NCBI GenBank assembly: GCA_045638125.1
Contig: JAZUAS010000039.1
Coordinates: 1-19,742, forward strand
Direction: 5' to 3'
From: SVTX01 sp045638125
Lineage (GTDB): Bacteria; Bacillota; Clostridia; Oscillospirales; CAG-272
DNA length: 19,742 nt
Shown here piece after piece: positions 14,301 through 19,742 of this stretch (its first letter is position 1; the number at the start of each line of letters is the position of its first letter). The translations under genes were made by a program, and so were the position numbers. The notes beneath the pieces are model-generated. The model ran no database searches. It was not told the origin of the DNA and saw only the letters and a list, made by a program, of their open reading frames with translations.

Positions 14301-16456
14301 AATCCGTCGTTGCCGCCAACGACCTTTTCGAATTCAAGCTTTCCGGGTACGGAGTAGTACATACCGCCGTTGGCATATCCGGTAAGCTTAAAGTTGATAT
14401 TCTTGATTCCCTGTCCAGAAAGATGCTCGTACATCTCAACTATGTCTTCAAACGTAGTAAGAGATTCCATCATGTTAACGGGAATAGAAAGTATCTTCTT
14501 TGTTGTCTCAACCGCACCAAAGGTTTCGATATAAAGAGGAATATTGTTCTCAATAATATCGTCCTTGGTAAGCTTGGTAAGAACTCCAACACTCTCATCG
14601 GTGAGATACTCACGGTATGCAACCGCCATACCCATCCAAGAGGTGTCGTATGTCTTGTAGTCTACGTTCTTCATTTCCTCGGGCAAGGCAAGGTCTTCCC
14701 TATCCGTATCGGAAAGAAGAATATACTTCATTTTGTAAGAACCAACGTACTTACGGTCACAGACGATCGAGAAATCGCCTCCCGAACCAACGGAGATAGA
14801 ATCCTGAAGATTGTACGTATCCTTAGGTCTGGGAACGACGGACATCTTAATGGTGTTATAGTCACTAAGAGATCCTGCGTGGTAGGTAGAAAGCGATGCC
14901 AATGCGTCACCCTCTTCGATAATAGCAACGTAACCGCGCTTATCGGTAACCTTAGTCTCGACAGCCTCCACATTATTCATAATGTAGTTGTAGGCAGAAT
15001 AGAGCTTGCTCTCATTACCCTTACAAACGCTTCCGCTTTCGCCCTTCTCATAAGCTCTGATAGTATCAACTATTGCGCCGGAGATATTGTTGGACGAAAT
15101 GACCTTTCCTGTATCAATATCGGAAACGGTGTAGTTGTAGTAGGAATATTCCTCAACTATACCAAATACGGGATAGCGGATAGGCTTCTGGTACGTTCCG
15201 CTTATCTCGTGATAAGCGAAGTCGGTGCCGTACACCTTACCAACGATAGAACGGCTGGTAGAGGTATTCAACTCCTTGAAATCAAAGAGAGTACCGGAGC
15301 CGTCGGGGAAGAAGTTGTAGCCCTCGTATCCGCTATGTCCTGCACCCATGTAAGGAAGCACGTCAATGCTTTCAAGAGTATAAAGAGACTCGTTGAAACG
15401 GATACCGTTTGCGGGAAGTCTTACGGAAAGACCGTCCTCCTCGATCTTGTATTCAAGAGCAAGTCTGAATACGGGAGGATTCTCGTCCTCGGACTCATAG
15501 TCTGTGATAGCATGGTCCCACTCAAGCTCCTCGTAGGTGTACTCGGGACAATACTTGAGAATGATCTCCTCGCACTCTGCGATCTCGGCTTCACTTGCGG
15601 TTGCGTCGAATACGAATACAGCCATTTTTGAAACTATAGGATAATCCTTGATTACACGAGCCTTATCACGGTCGGAGGCATTAAGGTTATCACTGATGTA
15701 TCCAAACGCATTTCTCTTTTCAGCCGACATATCGATCTTATCCAGAGAATAAAGAGTATATCTGGTAAGGAATGCCTGAACGTCGAGCAACGCAGAGGAA
15801 TCTGCCTTTTCATAAAGCTTTCCGTCGGGGAATGCTTCTTCAAACTTCGAGAGGATCATCTCTTCAAATCTTTCTTGAGAGATCCAACGAGGAACCAGTG
15901 TTTTGGACTGCTCACGACCGATAGTGTACTCTACACGGATACCGTCTTTGATATTCTCGGTAATGATCTGTCCGCGGTGTGCAGCTTCCTGGTAGCTTGT
16001 AAAGGTCTTGAATTGACCGCCCTGAGCGTTGTCGGTAAAGTTTACGATAATCTGAGAAAGAATCTCATATTTGGTGGTTGCGTTACCGGTAGAAGCTCCA
16101 ACGTCATAAGGGTTGGTAAAAAGCTTCTCGCCTGTAATAGTGTTGACACAAGCAACTTCTCCGGAATAATCGTCAACGTAGAGCTCAAAGCCATTCTTTT
16201 TGATAGCCAATCTCATAGTTGCGATCTTTTCTTCTGGCGTCGCGTAAATATTATTAATGTAGGGATCTGTTTCGGGATCCGTGGAAATAATGGTACTTCC
16301 AACCGGTGTCTCGGGTGTTTCGGGCGTTTCGGCGGTGTTATTGTCGTCGCTTGTCTCATCGGCAGCAAACACCTGAATGGTAGCCAAAGCCGAGCATGCA
16401 CTCATAATCATGAAAACAGCCAAGATCATCGAAATTATTCTATTAAATTTTTTCAT
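11330..16456 (-). CDS. Giant secreted DUF5696-like protein (1708 residues)
   Basis: Exported protein of unknown activity. Residues 1-31 are a signal peptide (basic start, hydrophobic core, VFA-AD cleavage), followed by a Thr/Pro/Glu-rich linker to about 65. Residues about 75-600 look like a long beta-rich domain (MRLAIKKNGFELYVDD, LSVRLPANGIRFNE). Residues about 640-990 alternate strands and helices like a TIM barrel (IPLYIETFGAVE, GIKNINFKLTGYANGG, IFPDFDIVYQ, VVGISVSTLG, NAYVWKYADHMLNVSLDSS), suggesting a glycoside-hydrolase-like fold. From about 1000 to 1440 there is an Ala/Lys/Glu-rich helical, coiled-coil-like stretch, then a Tyr-rich beta region (1440-1590), and a C-terminal strand block (KTVILNYNNYTVNIVYDGIE, then TIPAYEFVAI) that closes typical DUF5696 proteins. 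The helical stretch therefore looks like an insertion. The family name is from memory of the domain pattern. No sortase or S-layer anchor is visible. It lies between permease genes in one operon, so a role in binding or processing the imported substrate is plausible. Confidence 0.88.
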   Translation of the reverse strand: MKKFNRIISMILAVFMIMSACSALATIQVFAADETSDDNNTAETPETPETPVGSTIISTDPETDPYINNIYATPEEKIATMRLAIKKNGFELYVDDYSGEVACVNTITGEKLFTNPYDVGASTGNATTKYEILSQIIVNFTDNAQGGQFKTFTSYQEAAHRGQIITENIKDGIRVEYTIGREQSKTLVPRWISQERFEEMILSKFEEAFPDGKLYEKADSSALLDVQAFLTRYTLYSLDKIDMSAEKRNAFGYISDNLNASDRDKARVIKDYPIVSKMAVFVFDATASEAEIAECEEIILKYCPEYTYEELEWDHAITDYESEDENPPVFRLALEYKIEEDGLSVRLPANGIRFNESLYTLESIDVLPYMGAGHSGYEGYNFFPDGSGTLFDFKELNTSTSRSIVGKVYGTDFAYHEISGTYQKPIRYPVFGIVEEYSYYNYTVSDIDTGKVISSNNISGAIVDTIRAYEKGESGSVCKGNESKLYSAYNYIMNNVEAVETKVTDKRGYVAIIEEGDALASLSTYHAGSLSDYNTIKMSVVPRPKDTYNLQDSISVGSGGDFSIVCDRKYVGSYKMKYILLSDTDREDLALPEEMKNVDYKTYDTSWMGMAVAYREYLTDESVGVLTKLTKDDIIENNIPLYIETFGAVETTKKILSIPVNMMESLTTFEDIVEMYEHLSGQGIKNINFKLTGYANGGMYYSVPGKLEFEKVVGGNDGFQELLDKAADINSEDGSNLGIFPDFDIVYQLNDGWFDGYSQFDHAAKTIDDRYATRREYSTTQQKYMNYYEIIISPAYFDILYNRIEKNYAKKYDNVVGISVSTLGQWLNSDFDEDDPYNREDSKQFTIEAFEHFDANYAEVMTDGGNAYVWKYADHMLNVSLDSSRYIFSANAVPFIGVVLHGSVSFAGEPLNMEGDMQYAILKAIENGASPYFILSMDNTNALKDYFDLSQYYSIRYDIWKDDISGVYSTLNGVLGDVQDKYIIGHEFLEGGVRIPDSDELEADIYNELLNDINNEDNAAEILWLETKLEASNARKNGKLAEAHAAEAVAAVLAAYINQNKAINSAVGFDRDYFDRVKEAYIIYYRAVESGDQDAITKAEGIKNAVTVFNRPVSEYEKMHDYMDGVIAQYTAELEAAVKAYYEKNGLTDEIKLDYGKSTIVYNHQLYYNAKNSLKSAYAALESATTDDAKAAAQAKIDELEANIQTYLAVINDAELYELAKLYFKAESAKDGKQQAISSKYNIDFDSYVAAQAASSETTSFYSLYKNLVKNDAADDMILGWYASYVENDKIAKALDEEVKTYSKMKNAGYVDNYVEAWAKASALKELGYDVSDDAAKKEQYTMACDMANSVRLLAVQSVATLQSADYRTIVNYYESTKTHLALAIAAIEVLAKSEGVEIKYAEGSEKTVRDIVNYDEIALKSGIVKQAIDRAIYVADCVELDRYELIVEGRETDITINGHKVRSARGTDGKDYYFYGTEESGYSYFTIGTNGEVGVYILPNSDKLKVKIDDLDLHQIKGQNLYFTATLEGGYTYYVKDEYYDKYVPKSATVYSGEKVADLADGTEIFYDADMDVYYSVNADGTYSRYTYTKSLTEYMNLTVAATEETKQLAFDMVAKCSEFDSTFSEDVQRRIDRDNAPKEEPEEEKDTSSRYDTENIVAVTYGDDNNNPYKTVILNYNNYTVNIVYDGIEYTIPAYEFVAIMVGNKK

Positions 16457-16477
16457 ATAATCACTCTCCTGTCTTCA

Positions 16478-18628
16478 TTACATTCGGTACTGCAGCTCGG
16501 TTACGATGTTGGTGACCAAGCTTACCATCTTACCAACCAGAGTCGAGAACAACAGCACGAGGAATATGATGAATACCATACCCACAGCGGTCGCCGCGAT
16601 CATGATTACGTTTTTGAACATTGTATAGTCGTGTGTAACCTGAGTTCCGAAGAAAATAAGTATTGCAAGCCAGATAAATGCAACTGTAGAAAGCATAGAA
16701 ATAATGCCTGTTTCGGAATTAGTTACTATATTAGAGCCCATAGTTGCGGGAATGATAAGCAACGGAATGGGAACCAAGCTATAGCAGGTAGCTATGAAAA
16801 TATCCTTAAAGCTTCCTTCTCCTTCAAACAGAGTGGTCAGACACCAGTTTGCTATTACAAAGAGAGCAAGAGGAATCAATACGCCGATTGCCTGTTCTCC
16901 AATTGATGAATATGCGCCGGTAGGATTAAGAAGGTAACCCTGACCGATCGACTGGTAATAGAACGCAGCGATGGTTACTGCGAGATAAACGAGAGATGCT
17001 CTGACAGAACCTCTCTTTTCATGCTTAAGATCCCAGAAGCCATCAAACGGATGGAGCATTACGTAAAATCCGTACAAAAGCTCGGAGAGGAAGGTTCTCT
17101 TTCCGCCGGACGTGGTATATTTGGCATTAACCTCGGTTATCTTCTTACTGATGAAGTAGAATGCTACGATTATGCCTACAATACCTAATATAAGAACGAG
17201 GAAATACTCGGACATCCACTGACGTCTAAGCTCCTGGAACGACTTTGACCAGTTTTCGGTATCGTAAGCCGCCTCAAACTGCTCAAGAGACTCCTCGTAT
17301 TGACCGTTACGGTACATAGCCTGACCGATTCCGACGTATGCGGTATCGAAGTTAGAGTTTCTCTTCAAAACCTCTGTCCAAAGCTGAATAGCGGTATCGA
17401 AGTCCTGATCATTCTCCGATGCGATAGCATCGATAAGAATATCTCCGTACTCTGTTCTCTTGAATACGGTTATGGACGCATTGGTCTTGTCAAGAACCAA
17501 CATCTTATCGTCCTGATATGTTATAGCCTCAATACCTGTAAGGTTTCCGAGCATTGTTCCTATATCACCAAAGGCAAAGAGCAGATTACCGTTACTGTCG
17601 TAGGTATATATTCTCTGTCTCTTGGAGTCGATTATAGACCATGTTCCCTCTTGACCGACGGCCACGTCTATAATAGTGGATACACCAACAGGGCTCTTAT
17701 CCTTGTCAGCACTACTCGAGTTGTAGTCAACCTCGCCCGCAGGAGGCCAGAAGCCGTTACGCTTCATGATCTCGTCACCGTTGGTATTAAGCATCTTGAC
17801 GGGCATATACTTACCGTCCTTGCTCTTGCCCTGGATAGCGCCGCCAACAGAGCCCTCCGCGATAGTGGACGTTGTTACGTAGATAAAGCCGTCCTTGTCG
17901 ATGGTAATGTTGTTGAACTCGGTGGAGACAACGGAATTCTGTTGTTCCTTCTGTTCATCTGTACGGAATCTTCTCCAAAGAATCTCCCATGCAGAAAGTG
18001 TTACTGCCTGAGCACCGATAAATCCGGTAAACTCACCATCCTCGGTCATAACGATGACACCCTGATAGGTGGTTGCGGATACTACAAAAAGTCTGTCGTA
18101 CTGGTCAACCGCGATAGCTACGGGGCTATAAAGCTTTGAATCTCCGAAAAGGTTGGATTCGGGTGCCTCGATTATCTTAAGGAAGTTACCGTTTCTATCG
18201 AACACAACTATTCTTGCAGCACCTGTATCACATACCCAAATGCGGTCCTTGGTTACGAAAACGCCCTCGGGAGCGGTAAGAGAATCGTTAACACCCTGTG
18301 CATTTACGAATGTGTCTATCAAGAACTTAACCTTATAATAGCGGTCCAGACAAACTATTCTGTTGTTACCTGTATCTGCGATATAAACGTTTCCGGCATT
18401 GTCTGTGACAAGGTCGTTAGGATTGTTTATCGCAACGTCAAGTCCCATATATGTTGAATCAACAACGGGGCTTTGTGCGGTATATGCATCGGGAGAATAG
18501 AGTGCAAATCCGCCTATAGAATAAGTATAGGTCTGATATGCGGAGCTTGCGCTGACTCCAACGACAACACAGGAGGCAATCATTACAACTGCAAATATTA
18601 AACACAATATTTTTGCTGATTTTTTCAT
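16478..18628 (-). CDS. NHL-repeat beta-propeller / TPR / Yip1-like membrane protein
   Basis: 716 residues in an unusual order. A signal peptide (1-28) is followed by an extracytoplasmic NHL-type propeller, about 60-395, with repeated NDLVTDNAGNVYIADTGNNR-like blades (then APEGVFVTKDRIWVCDTGAA, SPVAIAVDQYDRLFVV, FNNITIDKDGFIYVTT, GIEAITYQDDKMLVLD). A TPR-like helical pair follows at about 404-460 (FDTAIQLWTEVLKRNSNFDTAYVGIGQAMYRNGQYEESLEQFEAAY). A membrane helix spans 473-494. The C-terminal ~200 residues (515-716) hold about five hydrophobic helices in a pattern like Yip1-family domains (LHPFDGFWDLKHEKRGS near the start). The start follows AAAGGAGGTCAAT. It is 21 bases ahead of the DUF5696-like gene and 15 after a permease gene. 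A possible function is sensing or docking at the transporter; it is not demonstrated. Domain names rest on pattern recognition. Confidence 0.9.
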   Translation of the reverse strand: MKKSAKILCLIFAVVMIASCVVVGVSASSAYQTYTYSIGGFALYSPDAYTAQSPVVDSTYMGLDVAINNPNDLVTDNAGNVYIADTGNNRIVCLDRYYKVKFLIDTFVNAQGVNDSLTAPEGVFVTKDRIWVCDTGAARIVVFDRNGNFLKIIEAPESNLFGDSKLYSPVAIAVDQYDRLFVVSATTYQGVIVMTEDGEFTGFIGAQAVTLSAWEILWRRFRTDEQKEQQNSVVSTEFNNITIDKDGFIYVTTSTIAEGSVGGAIQGKSKDGKYMPVKMLNTNGDEIMKRNGFWPPAGEVDYNSSSADKDKSPVGVSTIIDVAVGQEGTWSIIDSKRQRIYTYDSNGNLLFAFGDIGTMLGNLTGIEAITYQDDKMLVLDKTNASITVFKRTEYGDILIDAIASENDQDFDTAIQLWTEVLKRNSNFDTAYVGIGQAMYRNGQYEESLEQFEAAYDTENWSKSFQELRRQWMSEYFLVLILGIVGIIVAFYFISKKITEVNAKYTTSGGKRTFLSELLYGFYVMLHPFDGFWDLKHEKRGSVRASLVYLAVTIAAFYYQSIGQGYLLNPTGAYSSIGEQAIGVLIPLALFVIANWCLTTLFEGEGSFKDIFIATCYSLVPIPLLIIPATMGSNIVTNSETGIISMLSTVAFIWLAILIFFGTQVTHDYTMFKNVIMIAATAVGMVFIIFLVLLFSTLVGKMVSLVTNIVTELQYRM

Positions 18629-18643
18629 ATTGACCTCCTTTTT

Positions 18644-19516
18644 TTAGTCTTTCATTCCACTCGAGCCCATTGTTTCAACGATGTTGGACTGCGAGAACAC
18701 GAATACCATGATGGGAACGAGCATCATGATAACCTGAGATGCTGCAGACGCGCCCGCACGCTTGATTCCGCCCGCGGTGATCTGTCCTATCGCGTAGTTG
18801 AAGGACTTGAGCTGCTCAGAGTGAATATACATCGACGCACCCGCGTTCCAGAGAGACTGGAAGGAGTACACGATAAGGGTCAGCCATGCAGGCTTAACCA
18901 TGGGCATCGCAATCACCCAATATGTCTTAAGTTCGCTTGCACCGTCAAGACGTGCAGACTCAAGAACGGTATCGGGAACCGCGGTATCCATAAACTGCTT
19001 CATGAGGTAAAGACCGAGAGTGGAACCCCATGCAGGAACGATAATTGCAAGATAAGTATCAAGCCATCCAAAGAGCGACATTATAATAAAGGAAGTAATC
19101 GAAGTTACCGTCGCGTGGAACATAAGGGATGTCTGAACTGTCTTAAACATGAACGTACCACCGGGGAACTTGATCTTCGCCAGAGTATATGCCGCCAACG
19201 AGGCGATAAACAGGTGACCAAAGGTACCCGACACGGATGTGAACACCGTGTTGAATATGTATCTGGAGAAAGGAACCCAGTTCAAGCTCATAAGCGAGAA
19301 GAGCGATGCGTAGTTGCCGATCGTAGGACTCATAACGAAGAATCTGGGGGGGTACATCCAAAGCTCGTCGAGAGGCTTGAAGGACTGCATCACAACGTAG
19401 ACCATAGGCAGGAACATGAATGCTCCCAAAAGCACCAACATAACCGTGATACCAAAGTCACCGCCCGCGCTTCGTGCAAGTACGACTTTATGATTTCTTG
19501 TTCTAAGTTTTGCCAT
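18644..19516 (-). CDS. Carbohydrate ABC transporter permease, MalG-like
   Basis: CUT1-type permease of ordinary length (290 residues) with about six membrane helices. The motif QSFKPLDELWMYPPRF near residue 45 is typical of MalG-type subunits, and the EAA loop is at about 184-208 (LESARLDGASELKTYWVI, then MP). The start ATG lies one base after the stop of the upstream permease (TAA-T-ATG), with its ribosome site AAAGGTAGG inside that gene, so expression is probably coupled. It is followed by the NHL/Yip1-like gene. This is a different subunit pair from the one at 9210-11312: it lacks the extra loops and diverges in sequence. Confidence 0.94.
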   Translation of the reverse strand: MAKLRTRNHKVVLARSAGGDFGITVMLVLLGAFMFLPMVYVVMQSFKPLDELWMYPPRFFVMSPTIGNYASLFSLMSLNWVPFSRYIFNTVFTSVSGTFGHLFIASLAAYTLAKIKFPGGTFMFKTVQTSLMFHATVTSITSFIIMSLFGWLDTYLAIIVPAWGSTLGLYLMKQFMDTAVPDTVLESARLDGASELKTYWVIAMPMVKPAWLTLIVYSFQSLWNAGASMYIHSEQLKSFNYAIGQITAGGIKRAGASAASQVIMMLVPIMVFVFSQSNIVETMGSSGMKD

Positions 19517-19517
19517 A

Positions 19518-19742
19518 TTACGTACCTACCTTTGAAAGAATCTTCTTTACAAGTCCGTTCGCGCCGATCATTATTACGAAGAGCACGACCGCAATTGCAG
19601 AAGAATAACCGATCTCATATCTCGATCCACCGTAGTCCTCGAGATGGTGCATGATGGTGTGCGCACAGTAGTCAGGGGAGGGATAACCTACCAGACCCGT
19701 GATAACCGCACCGAAGCCGAAGGACTGGGTGATTGCCATAAC
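19518..19742 (-). CDS. Sugar ABC transporter permease, MalF-like, C-terminal end (rest outside window)
   Basis: The frame remains open to the window edge, so only the last 74 residues are visible. They contain a soluble loop (GLVGYPSPDYCAHTIMHHLE), then one hydrophobic helix (SSAIAVVLFVIMIGANGLV) and a short basic tail ending KKILSKVGT, which is how MalF-type sugar permeases end. Position immediately before a MalG-type gene supports the call. The promoter, the rest of this gene and any solute-binding protein gene must lie beyond base 19742. Confidence 0.8.
   Translation of the reverse strand, partial: VMAITQSFGFGAVITGLVGYPSPDYCAHTIMHHLEDYGGSRYEIGYSSAIAVVLFVIMIGANGLVKKILSKVGT

Noticed and set aside
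13754..15631. 625-codon open frame on + inside the DUF5696-like gene
   Set aside because: The same shadow effect as the frame at 11912-13534; no start context and no recognisable domain.
16377..16456. Lipobox in the DUF5696-like signal peptide (MSAC)
   Set aside because: The -3 residue is Met rather than Leu/Val/Ile and a good signal peptidase I site (VFA-AD) follows, so cleavage without lipidation is more likely.
15875..16906. 343-codon open frame on + across the DUF5696-like/NHL gene junction
   Set aside because: Antisense to two well-supported genes and spans their intergenic gap; no promoter or ribosome site seen.

Overview
The window looks like chromosomal DNA from an anaerobic, endospore-forming Clostridia member (Oscillospirales/Ruminococcaceae-like or a related gut lineage). 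The reasons are an adjacent spoIIGA-sigE pair, strong GGAGG ribosome binding sites, Firmicutes sigma-A promoters, many U-run terminators, and carbohydrate-type (CUT1) ABC permeases. The taxonomic placement is an inference, not a search result.

Layout. (1) 1-732: 3' end of a glyceraldehyde-3-phosphate dehydrogenase gene and its terminator, on +. (2) 825-2285: a single-gene unit on - encoding a lipoprotein with an acidic 22-residue tandem-repeat linker, complete with promoter and terminator. (3) 2422-2687: a tRNA-Leu(TAG) gene preceded by a broken, truncated tRNA-Leu copy with a 46-bp insertion, under one strong promoter, on +. (4) 2695-6447: a - strand catabolic-looking group: M55 (DppA-type) aminopeptidase and TIM-barrel sugar isomerase-like protein, translationally coupled, then a ~480-bp inverted-repeat element, then a FAD-dependent oxidoreductase. 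(5) 6552-8268: spoIIGA and sigE on +, the mother-cell sporulation protease and its pro-sigma-E substrate. (6) 8371-9195: an orphan two-helix membrane protein behind a perfect-consensus promoter, ending at a terminator shared with the next unit. (7) 9210-19742: a - strand operon that runs out of the window. In transcription order it encodes a permease C-terminus, a second permease, an NHL-propeller/TPR/Yip1-like membrane protein, a 1708-residue secreted DUF5696-like protein, and two more permeases.

The last region is the most interesting. Four CUT1-type permease subunits surround two large exported or membrane proteins with sensor-like or carbohydrate-active architecture. No ATPase and no canonical solute-binding protein lies within the window. 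The likely theme is capture, processing and import of a glycan or oligosaccharide, with the ATPase supplied from elsewhere (as for MsmK-type shared ATPases), but substrate and mechanism are unknown. Genes within the operon are 1-21 bp apart, which supports a single transcript.
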